Positions 1 through 10,980 of a stretch of DNA of 64,000 bases are shown here, in pieces. This DNA is from Kalaharituber pfeilii (taxonomy: Eukaryota; Ascomycota; Pezizomycetes; Pezizales; Pezizaceae), in the NCBI GenBank assembly GCA_015179045.1, contig WHUZ01000034.1:124001-188000 (forward strand). Direction: 5' to 3'. Made by a program: the position numbers and the translations under genes. The notes beneath the pieces are model-generated. The model was not told where the DNA came from and did no database searches. It saw only the letters and a list, made by a program, of their open reading frames with translations. How positions within the stretch are numbered: position 1 is the stretch's first letter; each line of letters opens with the position of its first letter.

Positions 1-703
1 CTCGTTGTTCAACACTGATGGCAAGGGGCACCATCTCCTTAACTGTCTTGGGCGCAGGGTAGGCGAGCAATCATTCCTTCATTTCGATCGTTAAGCCTTG
101 TTCGAACCTTTCAAGCTTGCTAGTTTCCATCCAGTCAACAAGGCAGGCAAGCCGGTTGAATTCTGCATAGTAACTGGGGATGTCCTTATTACCTTGCTTG
201 AGATTGCTAAGTTGACGGCTTGCAGTTCCCTGAGGGTCGGAGTCTCCAAACGCCTCATCCAGGATGTTGAAGAGGGCCGTGATACTGGTTAAGGAAATGG
301 TGTTATTGTCGATGTAAGGTTGGACTTGGGACAAGGCCTTCCCTTCGAGGAGGCCTATGGCATAGATAAGCTTATGATTCTCAGTGGGGAAGAGTTCTGG
401 GTTGCCTAGCAGCTTGAACGTGACTATGGTCTTGAAGGTCTTCAACAAATCTCCAGATCCATCGAATTTAGCAGGGTCCGCTACTTTGGCAGCTTGATGG
501 TGGTAATCGACAGGTCCGGAAGTTGAGGTGATTGATAATGCCTTGATCGTTTGGCGCGCATCATCCAACTGGGTCTGTAGCACTGATTGCTGGTCGATGG
601 CAGCATCGAGCTGATCTTGAAGTTCCTTGATCTGGTGTTGGGCAAGGGTGAGTTCGTCCTGCAGCGAGGTGCCTCTAGCATTCATAGCATTTGTCGGCGG
701 CAT
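1..703 (-). pseudogene. Ty3/gypsy gag fragment
   Basis: A minus-strand reading frame starts with ATG at 703. Its first 50 or so residues form a heptad-rich coiled coil, followed by a retrotransposon gag capsid-like domain with the FDGSG start and the typical 'Y...F..L' pattern. It would build the retrotransposon particle. The frame is stopped by TGA at 71-73, but the same frame continues sensibly (LLAYPAPKT...) to the window edge, so the stop most likely replaced a CGA arginine codon (C-to-T). The rest of the element lies left of the window. This gag differs from the Gypsy-A gag at 28.9-31.0 kb. Gag assignment is confident; the exact clade is not. Confidence 0.8.
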
Positions 704-1344
704 CAGAGGAGGGCGTCAGAGCTGAAGCATCAGGAAAGAAAAAAGTGCGTCCGGAAGCTATATAGGTGCGTCCTCAAATTCTTTTTTTATTCTTTTCTTT
801 TATACCTCTAGATATATATATATGTATTTCTGTATCCAGACATAATATCTCTTCTTTTATATCCTGACACATTATTTTTCTTCTTTGTGTCTTGTTATAG
901 TACTTTTTTTCTATACATCTGGACATAATATTCTTCTCTTCTATATCTTAATACAAAGTTTTTTCATCTTTATCCTGACATAACATTCTTCTCTTCTGCG
1001 TCCTGATAAAAAGTTCTCCTCTTCTGCGTCCTGATATAAAGTCTTCCTCTTCTGTGTCCTGATATAAAGTTCTCCTCTTCTGCATCCTGATATAATATTC
1101 TTCTCTACGCTCTAATATAAATTCTTTTTCTTTGTATTCTAGTACCTACACTATTTTTCCTCTGTGAGTCCTGTTATAGTACTCTTTTCTTCTACGTCTT
1201 AATATAAAGTTCTTTTCCTCTTCCTCCAGCTTTAATCAATCTACTATTCCTCCTCTACTCAGATCTCCATTATCAAATACATTCTCTTTACTAGCCATAT
1301 TTGTCTTCGTTTACTATAAAATAATTGATATTAAATATTTAGAT
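704..1344. repeat. Pyrimidine-rich tract with degenerate 28-bp tandem repeats
   Basis: No coding sequence is visible. The plus strand is strongly C/T rich. Between about 960 and 1110 a 28-bp unit built on 'cttctgcgtcctgatataaag' spacing recurs at least four times, and weaker copies continue to about 1230. It lies between the gag relic and the 3' end of the Plavaka transposase, so it may be the subterminal region of that element. I could not find matching terminal inverted repeats. Confidence 0.6.
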
Positions 1345-4301
1345 CTAATCTAATACATAATCTATCCTGCTATTCACTATCCAACATCGCCCTGGCTCCA
1401 ACTCAATGAGATGAGCTATCCCCTCAATGTCCGATACATTTACCACACGGTCCGATTTATCCTCCCCACGGTTCTCCACTCTGACCATGCCCTCCTCCCC
1501 CTGTGGTTTTGGATTATTATTTTTCGCCCTCAATAATGTAATATAAGCAAGCTCATATACAACACTCTCAGTCTCATCGTAGACCCTGATAATCCCTTTC
1601 AGTTTACCAGGAATTCGCCCATTTAGTTCACCCACTCGATTGTCTTCCTTGGCTTTATAGCGCACCCACACCCAATCTGCCCGTGGAGCAGAACGATTTC
1701 GAAACCTTCTAGTTCCTGTGCATCTAGCTATGTGTCGTTGTATCTCTTGCCCTTGAAAGTCCGGAACTTTAATGTCAATGGCTGTAAAGATCTCAGCAGG
1801 ATACGTTGCCAGCTTGTCCTCGTCCGCAGGACATGCATGCATGTAGTGTAACTGGAGAAACTTGTAAGTCAGCTCAACAAGGCGAGGCAGATGTAACTCA
1901 TCTGCAACGTCCAACAGCTTTAAGTCTCGCCTCCTCTTTCCATGTTTTCCTGGCACAATCTCTTCAATGTGCTGTTTTTGCATCAGCCGGACTATCAGCT
2001 GCTCTTGATCCACTTTCGACTGTTCACCATCTAGTTCTCGACCCTCCAAAGCATCTAAATATTCCTTTGGCAAGGGAAGAATCCGTGACCATGCAACTAA
2101 ATTTTTCTCTAACATTGCCATACTATGCGTGCGAGTATATATATCCAGTATCTGCTCGGTTGCGTCCACCTTATTCGACCGCCTATAGGCGTCCTTTAAC
2201 GGTTTGTGTATGGCTTCCGATATCTCCGTTGAGTACTGTGGAAGACTTCCAAACCGGAATACTTGTTCAGCATAATGTGATAGCAGATGAAGCTTCGGGA
2301 AGTTGAATGACGAATTGCACTGTACAATATCCTGAACAAGCGCTGCCCGATCCTCACGATGCTCTTTCCGGAGGTTTGCTTTCTGAGTCGCTGTCTTGAA
2401 GTAATCATAAAGAGTGGCTTGGTCCAATGCCAGCTCCTTAGCAGCCTTCTTTGCGTGCTTCTTGGCTGCTTTACTGGCTCTAAACTCGATGAAGACATCA
2501 CTATATTCATGAAACTTGGTTAGATAGTTCTTCATGTACGTCACAGTCTCTTGCGTATGGCTAGGATATTGCGCCATGAGGCAGAAGTCCGACAGATATC
2601 GTACAGCCTTGATCGCTTTCGAGAAGCTCACATGAGTGGCTCCATCCATACCCTGATTGTCCACTTGATGACGAAGAGCAGCTGTAAAACAAGCCAAGAT
2701 CACCCTCCCAAAGTACCGCATCTCCTTTCCGCTCCATTGAGTAACACTTCGATATGGCTTGTTTGGACGAAAATACCCAGGATAAGGGGGAATGTTAGAC
2801 CGGATGTCATCGAACACTGACAGTCTGTTGTGTTTCTTCAGAAAGCCATCGATCCATTCCATCAGGTGCTCCATTATACCTGAGTGTATATTGTGAAGTA
2901 TATCTGGACTTATAACCTCTTGTGGGGAGACGGTGGGAAGACTCCAAAGGGCATTGGATATCGGCTTCATCCCATGCTTATCCAAAAGCGCTGTATTCTT
3001 GGACCTCAGGTACTGTTGATATCGTAAATGGTATCGCTGGCTATATGCCGTCTTAGGAAGGGTTCCCAGTGCCTCTTTAGGAACGGTGCACATTGGGCAG
3101 AGATTGAGCTTGATTCCGTGAATGTTGATGTTTTCCATATAATCCGCATGCCAGGTACAAAGTATAGGTACACATTTGCGTACTTTTTCATCGGTGCAGA
3201 GCATCTCAACTCCACCAGCCTGCAAGCTGTCAGTGTCTGAGCCATCCTATTCTGTCTTGGGGAGATCATGTTCGCTCACCTCATAAAGGTGGACAAGGGG
3301 TCTAAGGACTGTCCTCATTATGTCATGAAAGGCTTGTAACGAATCAACCCCTTGATCCTTCTTCGTCCACCCAGAGATGCCTGACATCCGTTTTGGGTTG
3401 ACAGGAAGGAGTGCTATTGGCACCCATGCATGTGCAGATGGCTTATTCCGGACCCTTGAAACAATATTCCCAATCGACATGTACACTGGCCATAGTTTTT
3501 TATCCCCGGAGAAGTTTGTTAGGTGAGTCTGATCAGATGCCAAGAGGATGGGAACCACTGTTACATTAGGACCGAGCAGCCGCTGAGAGTCCAGAAGTGG
3601 AGTCAGTTTCAACCTGTCATGAGTATTAGACAAATACACTTACTTGTTTCTCCACCCACCAGTCCGCGAATGCAGTTCAGAATAGACTCGCTGCTTATTC
3701 TGGTCATACTCGGTAGTAGCTTCAAAGACTAGACTATCAACGTATGCTCGCTGACGGAGAAGATATTGGGCACACTCCTGAATATTCTGGTAATAAAAGC
3801 CCACATTCTGTTGCAAGTGAAAGTCGACATGCCCTTTTTCCCAAGAGGGTTCATCCGCTATCTGCCTGATTAGCTGGCGCCATGTTTCTCCAGACTGAAT
3901 TGGACTTTCAAAGTCTCTGTCGATCCCTTCGGAAGCCGCAGCCCCGTCTTGAAAAACATGTCTATGTCCTTTAGCGTCGCTCTGCTTTCATGAAAATATC
4001 GAGCAAGTTTATATTCATAGACATTCTGAAATGGATGAAAAGGGTTCCATGAAGAGCTGTGGACGTTATCGAAAAGCTGGTCGCGGACCACCAGAGTCAG
4101 AGGGCCGACGTTGACCGAGTTATCTGCATTCGCCCTGGTAGCGATCGAATGGTTGTCTCCCACACTTGCTTGCTGAGCTACAGTACAACCGTTGCCGGAA
4201 GATGTTATAAGAGATTGTCAGCATCTATAGCATGGTTTTTACCAGCATGGTGCTGACCTTCAATGCGTCGTCGCTTTTTTGAGGACGGGATGAGTCCGGA
4301 C

Positions 4302-5764
4302 AGGTACTTTTTACCTGTCCGCTCAGGGACAGGTAGTTCCTTGTACGGTAAGCGGATCGCCAGTGGTGTGCGCTAATATGCAGAAGTTTTCAAGGGTTAC
4401 GATTCAGAGGTACCTAAGCCAAGATATTATGTACAATACCTGAACATCTAAATAGGTGCAGTGGAAGATACATGGGACCTTGATGCAACAAGAATATCCT
4501 GCGTAGCTTGCGTATCCTCTTCAAGCTCAACTACACCTGAGGAGCCTTCTCTATGGCGCTTTCTAGTATTTCTTGCAGCAGCTGTTCATTCAGCCAACTC
4601 AGCAGAGGTCATAGCATGCGTTTTAGCTTTTCCCTTGGTCTTTTTCTGACGAAATTGATTTAAACCTGATGGTACAAAGTGCTGGATAATTGGCTGAGCA
4701 CCATGACTAGCAGGTGTGCTGGTGAACCTTCGTTGCATGTGGCTGGTATGAGTATGCTACAAACATGCAAAAAGCTTTGCATATCATTGATCGCTTGCCG
4801 CCCATGGGGCTATGGCGATGCCTTCTCACCAGTAAGGGTACTATATAACTGCTCTTGGTCATATAATGATCGCAGAAGGAGATTTCAGCCTTGATTAGTA
4901 TATTGGTTTTGTGGCCGCTGTTGAGGTATTGTAATAGGTAGATCTGTAGGTATTTCTCTGTCTATTTGATGGGTGCTATTGGACCTTTGATTTACTACTG
5001 TGGATAGAGAAGCTAAAGAGGAATCTGTTGATTTTCATAAACCACTACTACAAATCCAGTAACTGATGTATAGTCTTGAAGACGATGTAATACATCATTA
5101 ATAAAAGCGTACTGCTCTTCAGTAATTGGAGTACTTCAATGAAGCACAGGAATATCATACCTATCACCCATATTGCCTATTTAGGTATGAAAAGATATGC
5201 ACAGGGGATAGGTATAGCTAAGAAGAATAAGACCGAGATGATAGGTAATGCTAAATGTTAGGTAATGCTGAGAGAGAGTGGGCATGGCAAGCTATTGAAT
5301 AAGCAGAAAATATATGCCAGAACAGTTTTCAAGAGCCTTATATACTATTAAAGCTCTTCAGCCAAGCATTTAAAAAATTGCGGTAACAGCTTTTTTTTAC
5401 TATTATTCGGCCATTTACTACAGTAGGACGCAGCAACAACACAAGTACATAATAAAATGGTCTATATTACTAGTAGACCTAATGGATGTATGGCCAACTT
5501 CGGAGGTAGTGGCAGTTGGCTTTGTTGAAAGACCACGCCTCCTGCTTATCAAGTGGTAACTAGTAAATGATTCCGCGACAGCAGATGCGAAAGAGAAAAG
5601 CTGTGAGTGGGTAGCAATCATCTCTTCGATATACATGAAGTTGTACTCCGGTACATGCGAGGTCGCCACCCTTGAAACTCTGCATATTAGCGCACGCCAC
5701 TGGCGATCCGCTTACCGTACAAGGAACTACCTGTCCCGAGTCATCCCGTTTTGAGGAGGAATAA
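4302..5764. mobile_element. 1.46 kb insertion with ~75-bp inverted repeats inside Plavaka exon 1
   Basis: Arms at 4322-4397 and 5668-5740 are inverted copies with only a few differences (core 'gacaggtagttccttgtacg'). The insertion splits the serine-rich stretch before the KKRRR block. CCGGAC occurs at both edges (4296-4301 and 5765-5770) and may be a 6-bp target duplication. The inverted similarity runs a little way into the flanking exon sequence on one side, so a fold-back or repair origin is also possible. No transposase is visible inside. A minus-strand LINE-tail fragment lies at about 4778-4822. The superfamily is unknown. Confidence 0.65.
4778..4822 (-). mobile_element. LINE 3'-tail fragment (family B), no poly(A)
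   Basis: The minus strand reads 'catcgccatagcccc...ggcggcaagcgatcaatgata'. This matches the 3' end of the RNase H LINE at 37030-37075. The A tract is absent and no target duplication is evident, so this copy was probably carried along within the surrounding insertion. Confidence 0.55.
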
Positions 5765-6348
5765 CCGGACACTGAGAGGCTTTCTGCTGGGTAGAGCGAC
5801 GCACCCGGATGTTCTTTACGGACATGGCGAACATATGGTCCCGCTAGGCTATAAATCTTTTGACAATATGGGCACCTCATGTTACTCGATTCTAGATGTC
5901 TGTTGCCAAATCTGAGGGATACAGTATAAAAGTTAGTATAGTAAGATGCAGGACATCCAGTAATTGAACTTCCACTTACTAGCAACCCACAACTTCCACT
6001 TACTAGCAACCCCGTTCATGGCAGACATGTTAGATTGTGATCTTAAGCAGACACAAAGGACATTGCAAAGTATGGCCATAGACGCTAAAGGTATATGTGC
6101 CTACCTACAATAGATGGGAATATATTTAGTTGAGACGATGAACAAACAAAAACAAACACGGTGGACAAAGAAACCGACACTCCGGTGGGACAAAAAGCCT
6201 AGACAAAGAAATTGACTGTTATTGACACAGAAATAGGCATGGTTGTTAGAGAAACAAAGTGACAAATACGGTACCTATATAGAGCACTGGTCTGATATTC
6301 CACTTCCACCACAGCACTCATCCAACATTGACCCATCCACCGGAAGAT

Positions 6349-6921
6349 ATGCCTTTGAGAAAGTGTGCTCGCCAGGACGATAGAGACGGAGATGATGACG
6401 GAGATGATGACGGTGGCAATCGAGAAAAAGGGGACTCACGAATCAAAGACCTGGTGGAGAAATGTGGGTTCATCGAGGAGGGAATGCCTAGTTCCCTATA
6501 CCAATATTGGCGCTCGGATGTCTCGAATGGCCTTCGAGATCAGAAAATTGTTGGCCGTCAGGCAGCAGGGGCTATACGCTGGGCAGACTTCTGTCAATGG
6601 GCTGCTCATAGGTCCACTTTTGCCCCTCTTGGGCAGCAGAAATATGCCACAAATAATGATATTAAGCATGCTGTAAATCTGCTGTGCCAGGATATTGCAA
6701 AAAAACTCAGAGAGTCAGAGCGAACACGGGATCAGCTGGCAATAGATGCTGCGGCTGCCTACCAGGGGGTACCAGCAGCTGCTGGTGGTCTGGCAGCTGC
6801 TCGTCCGGCTTATGATGGTCCTATGGTGGAGTGCACCAGTAAGGGACCACCCGCGACCAAAATACTGAACCGGAACTTGCAACTCTATTCCATCACCCAA
6901 CCACATCTGATTAAAAATTAA
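6349..6921 (+). CDS. Unknown protein, paralogue of the gene at 10981
   Basis: An intact 190-residue frame starts at ATG 6349; a TATA-like 'cctatatag' lies about 75 bp upstream. The N-terminal 30 residues are charged (D/G/R/K) and probably disordered. Residues ~45-130 match the gene at 10981: GF-EEG-P--LY-YWR-D, then W--F---A, then T-AP, then D-AKK-R. I do not recognise a named domain. Upstream lies the Plavaka relic, and the paralogue is 4 kb downstream. A 30-bp piece of its 3' coding end (6822-6851) recurs inverted at 8021-8050. Small fungal family genes near transposons can be host genes or accessory transposon genes; the sequence does not decide. Confidence 0.6.
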   Translation: MPLRKCARQDDRDGDDDGDDDGGNREKGDSRIKDLVEKCGFIEEGMPSSLYQYWRSDVSNGLRDQKIVGRQAAGAIRWADFCQWAAHRSTFAPLGQQKYATNNDIKHAVNLLCQDIAKKLRESERTRDQLAIDAAAAYQGVPAAAGGLAAARPAYDGPMVECTSKGPPATKILNRNLQLYSITQPHLIKN

Positions 6922-7415
6922 ACAATGTAGGCATGTACTATTTCGCTTGCTCTACAACTCTTCATTGTCTAAATTAAAAAAAATCTAATGTGGTGTTGAG
7001 AAATAGCAGATTAAAAAATTTGTACTTTGTATGGGAGGCCTTTTAATTGTTACATGCCAAGATAGCCAAGATTGCAGAATTAGTACAAGTGTGGAAAGAA
7101 AAATTACTATATAGAGAAAAGATCTACTCAACTCTTCGATGACTCTTATATACACTGTAAACTCATCAGTACCATATCTACAACCATCCCGATAAGCCTC
7201 CATAGTACATACACACTTATAAAAGAACCGATTAATAAGATAGTGAAGTCCGAGTTTCATGTGGACGATGTAGCTGAAGTTGAAGGAAATGTAGAACTGC
7301 TAGGTGACGCTGGTAGTTTTGCCCAACTGGTGCCCCTTTTTTGCATTTTAATTTCTTCCGCAGCTCCCGAACTCCAGCCAAAAGTATTTCTTTTTGCATT
7401 TCTACTTCTGATTTC
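6922..7415. other. Intergenic region, no gene seen
   Basis: AT-rich 3' flank of the 6349 gene, with no convincing reading frame, RNA gene or repeat apart from short A runs near 6980. Confidence 0.5.
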
Positions 7416-7432
7416 AGCTCCAATATGATGCC

Positions 7433-7490
7433 CTGCCATGGCGAACAGCTACAAGCGGGGTCATGTGATAAAAAAAAAAAAAAAAAAAAA
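7433..7490 (+). mobile_element. Ultra-short retroinsertion (tail family A) with 17-bp target duplication
   Basis: The 58-bp insert is about 36 bases of the shared tail (core 'caagcggggtcatgtgat') plus about 22 A. The sequence agctccaatatgatgcc occurs exactly at 7416-7432 and again at 7491-7507. This is the signature of target-primed reverse transcription of an extremely 5'-truncated transcript. Confidence 0.92.
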
Positions 7491-7507
7491 AGCTCCAATA
7501 TGATGCC

Positions 7508-7902
7508 TGTAGATGAACTTGAAGTCGCCTCAACCACTTTATTTGTTGGCATAAAGTAAGCTGTTAATATTCTGTTCCTCCTCTTCTAGATCACTTTCAG
7601 ACTCATCCACCAAAGACTCCTCACTTTCACTATATACAAGTGGTCTGGGGATGTCCATCTATTGCAGGTGGCTCGCCAGCATCTACTTCTACCAAAAGTG
7701 CTCTCCTTTTCTCTTTCCTAGCAGCAACAGCATTAATATAGCTCTGCTTTTCTTGGTAGGATAAGCCATTATGGTGAATGCCAGAATATCAGTAGAACTG
7801 CACATATTCAGTTAATATTCATAGATAAATAGAAACTATGAAAATGCACTCACCTGTAGAAGCTTAATTCAAGTTGTCCGAAATTAAAAAACCGTTGCGA
7901 TG
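7508..7902. other. Intergenic region, no gene seen
   Basis: No open frame with coding character. Short serine/charged frames here lack homology I can recognise. The stretch may hold a lost first exon of the decayed gene that follows. Confidence 0.4.
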
Positions 7903-7905
7903 TAG

Positions 7906-8586
7906 AGATATGAGGTGCCCAAAAATCTCAAGGGGAACAAAGAGAGTGGGCGAGCGGGGCAGCCTGAGCTGCATGGGTCAGGAATTTGGTGTATTAGTCA
8001 GCAGGCGGCCGAATGTTACAGGTGGTCCCTTACTGGTGTACTCCACCATACCGTTCCGCCAGGTGCAGTTTTACCCATTAATGATGACCCAACTTTCCCG
8101 CGTGCCATCCAAATCTATACTGTTGATCCAGATACTATGGCATAAAGAGCTAGAAGGTCAGCCCCAGTTCCACAATGGCCATGTGTGGCCCCATCTCTTG
8201 CCATCCACCTTCCAACTCCTACCTTGGCAGCTCTGGTAGCTGCCTATGGTCCAGCAATCCCCGCTGGCCGTACTATAGGTGAATTGTGGATCAAAACACG
8301 CACCTTCTTTAAGGTTGAGCAGGACTTTCATTTCTCTGTTGTTCTGTGGACTCTCAGAAATGAGGCTGTGGTGGAAGTCCAAGCTATACTAAACTCAGCA
8401 CCGGCGCCACCCACTCCTGATAGAAGAGGACGTAAAAGAGCTGCTGGTGGACGTGGACAAGGAGGCAGCGGAAATCGTGATGGTGGTGGTAGTCGTGGTA
8501 GCCGAGGTGGTCGGGGTGGTCGGGGTGGCCGGGGTAGGGGCTGGGGTGAGGGTAGGGGTAAAGGACGTGTGAAAGGTAAAAGGTAA
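7906..8586 (+). pseudogene. Decayed or mis-annotated gene with RGG-rich C-terminus
   Basis: One frame is open from 7906 to 8583 apart from a single TAA at 8143-8145. Replacing TAA with CAA would restore continuity, a C-to-T change in the CpA context favoured by RIP. No ATG opens the frame, so an upstream exon may be missing. The last 60 codons encode G/R-rich RGG repeats (GGRGGRGGRGRG), typical of RNA-binding or nucleolar tails. The central part (~residues 75-160) is not recognised. An intron spanning the stop is an alternative I cannot exclude. Confidence 0.5.
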
Positions 8587-8728
8587 AGGAAAGGCTGCCA
8601 CTTGTGTACTAGATAAATACCGGACCAGGGGCTGTCGACAGGGTGCCCAAGTGGTCTGTGTGTTGTGGGCTGTATGATAATGCTAAATAGAGATGTTTGA
8701 AATAAAAAAAAGAGCTTTGGGTATAGTA

Positions 8729-9418
8729 GTGGTTGTCACTGAATTATTGAGAGTGGTTACCAGAAGTTATCAGGGAAAATACGCCAACCAAACTAGGCAG
8801 GAACCGTGAGGTACCCCTTTTAACCCTGCGAAATTTATTAGTAAGTAAAATGAATTACCACAACTAAATGCCCTACACAGCACCGCAATATACGCGTATT
8901 GACTTTATATGCGACATGCCACTCTAAGTCAAAGAGCTGTAATACAGCAAGAGCTCAGAAGCAATGTAAAAGCTATCATGATGCTCATGGCTCTTGATTC
9001 AGATGCAGACTCCAACTCAGATTTAGAAGAAATGGCCAAAGATACACTTCAATACAATGTTTCAGGGTGAATTGACATATAAAGAAGACATAAATATAAA
9101 TAGGATATGTGTGTGTTATTTGTGGTTGTAGATGCACGCTGAAGGTTGATGTGAATCGAGATGTGTATACGCGGATGCTGCATATGGTGCGAAATATTGT
9201 GGGTGTATGCAGCAACGTAGGTTACTAACTGAGCTCTACTTACCAGAACAGCCATTTACCAGTCGATTTTGACTGGTAAAAGAACTTATGCTGGTAAGTT
9301 GCGCCACCATCCAATGGGCCAATGAACGAAGGGGCCAAGGCACTAAAAACGCCTCAGTCAAGTATAGTAAAGTATAGTAAAGTGTGGTAACCATTCTCAA
9401 TTATTCAGTGACAACCAC
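8729..9418. mobile_element. 690-bp MITE with ~33-bp TIRs and TA duplication
   Basis: The left end (gtggttgtcactgaat...) and the right end are inverted copies over about 33 bp with two mismatches. TA flanks both sides (8727-8728 and 9419-9420). A short plus-strand frame starting near 8911 has an acidic DSDADSNSDLEE stretch that may be a transposase N-terminal remnant. A decayed copy of this element hosts Gypsy-A at 16431-31765. TA targets suggest the Tc1/mariner supergroup, but no catalytic domain is present. Confidence 0.85.
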
Positions 9419-9420
9419 TA

Positions 9421-9642
9421 GTTTCTCGTAGACCTGTAATAGAACCTAGAAAAACCTTCTATGAGTAGTACGAGCGCGGCCAGCTGTAGACGTAAAGCAA
9501 GCGTGTAATGCGACCGTGTTAAGTGACCATGGGCTGAAGAGTGTGCAATTGCTCAAGCAGCAAATGGCACATATGGTGCTGCTTACTAATGCTGGCCGGT
9601 AATGTTACAACATGTTGATTATTAACTTCCGGCACTATAGAG

Positions 9643-9688
<46 letters not shown>

Positions 9689-10314
9689 ATGCGTGTGTGA
9701 GTTTTTTTTTTTTTTGCTTGTTTGTTTGTTTCCTGGAATTCAGTTTCTAGAGATGGAGAATGTACAGTCAGTAGAGGGGTTTTGCAAACCCCGAACTTTT
9801 TTCAGGGTTTGGAAAAAAAATATGTTGCCTTAGCAACCATGTATTTATTATTGCCAAATCCTGAAAAATTCCCTTCCGAAATCCGGAAAACTGACCCTTA
9901 AACTGTAAAATTCCCACAACACTTAATTCTGAAGATATGTACACCAAGAAAACGTGAAAATTGAGCCAAGTCACTCCTCTATCTGCTCAAAAAAATTCTA
10001 TCCAAGTGCAATGTCGTGGGTGCTGCTACGGTTCTCTTAAACTCCGTCTCTCAATTCTGCTACTAGAACATTACAACCTGCATCACAATCACCATTTCGG
10101 TTGTAGTATACCGGGGGTCAATTCCTAAGTTTTCTGGCTAACTTGCAGAACCTCATGCATTTTCAGGGTTGCAGCATGATTACTAATTAAGTTACCCGTA
10201 AATTCCAGGGTTGCTTGAAGCTTTTTTACAAAAGCTAGATAGTTCTTTCACTTGAATACAGTAGAAATGTCGAAAGCAGTTAAAAGAAGGAAATTGTCAA
10301 ACACATTTAGGTTC
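9421..10314. other. Intergenic region with T tract and (GT)n microsatellite
   Basis: Holds a long T run and GT-rich microsatellite at about 9645-9735 and otherwise AT-rich non-coding DNA. 'ccagggtt'-type words recur at 9790-10220 without clear periodicity. No gene recognised. Confidence 0.5.
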
Positions 10315-10839
10315 TATCTCTTGGGTGGGCAAAACTTCGCTACATTCGATGCACTAGTTTCACTGTGTAACGTCCAGCCAAGAGAGTCTGTGTACTATCA
10401 AATTCCTGACCTCAACCAATGGTCAGTATATACATCTTAGGTACGGGAATAGCGCACATCTATTTAGTGTCCTTGTATGTACTAGAACGTTCTCGAAGTT
10501 ATTTATTACAGTACTTGGAAGGAAGGTCAATGCGCTTGTAGCGAGATATTCAATACTATTATGAATTTGTGCAATATGTTGTGTACCGCTTTGTCGGAAC
10601 CAGTATTATTTTTACTATTTCCACAGAATGACAACAGCATAACTATTAGATCATGTAGTTAGTCCTAGCAGTCAATATAATATGGGCTTATACAGTCTCA
10701 TCAGGCTCGTAGTAGGCGAGTGCAATCCCACAAGTAAATGTGTCATTGCAAATTTGATATGATTGATCGGCATGACAAGGACCAAAAGTAGTGAAACTAG
10801 TGCATCGAATTTAGCGAAGTTTTGCCCGCCCAAGAGATA
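10315..10839. repeat. 525-bp segment bounded by 50-bp inverted repeats
   Basis: Arms 10315-10364 and 10790-10839 are inverted copies with about 48 of 50 matches (core 'gggcaaaacttcgct'). No target duplication is evident at the outer edges. The segment ends about 55 bp upstream of the TATA box of the next gene. It could be a MITE or a regulatory inverted repeat. Confidence 0.75.
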
Positions 10840-10868
10840 CTATAGTACGGACGGGGACTTCCTAGATC

Positions 10869-10902
10869 TTGGGGCAATCAATTGCCCCAAGCAGTATAAA
10901 TA
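10869..10902 (+). promoter_or_regulatory. Perfect 10+10 palindrome next to a TATA box
   Basis: TTGGGGCAAT (10869-10878) and ATTGCCCCAA (10881-10890) form a perfect inverted repeat with a 2-bp centre. TATAAATA follows at 10895-10902, about 80 bp before the start codon at 10981, with a CT-rich leader between. This is the layout expected for a core promoter with a dimeric factor site. Confidence 0.65.
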
Positions 10903-10980
10903 GGGCCCGGACCCTTCGTACCCTTAGTTTACAGCTTGTCTGCTTGTCTGTTCTTCCCTCCATAAATAAACATACTCCGA

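Larger units (their letters stand above)
1345..5880 (-). pseudogene. Plavaka-family transposase gene, interrupted
   Basis: Reading the minus strand from ATG at 5880, the parts come in the order expected for a Plavaka (CACTA-like) transposase. First is a C2H2 zinc finger (CPYCQK...H...H, C-x2-C-x12-H-x4-H). Next is a basic KKRRR stretch, then the block with NPFHPFQNVYEYKLARYF, then LLASDQTHLTNFSGDKK, and finally the long body at 3225-1345 with KLHLLSHYAEQVFRFGSLPQ. Short introns join the blocks in frame: about 4178-4242, about 3594-3654 and about 3234-3284. Three lesions break it. A 1.46 kb insertion (4302-5764) splits the first exon. One base seems lost in the A run at 3952-3956 and another near 3690, where the frame moves from the WWVEKQ frame. 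Otherwise almost the whole protein is readable, so inactivation looks recent or partly due to consensus error. Family assignment rests on recognised motifs, not on a search. Confidence 0.75.

Noticed and set aside
9643..9735. T run as a further retroinsertion tail
   Set aside because: It lacks the family A or B core and a target duplication; treated as a microsatellite.
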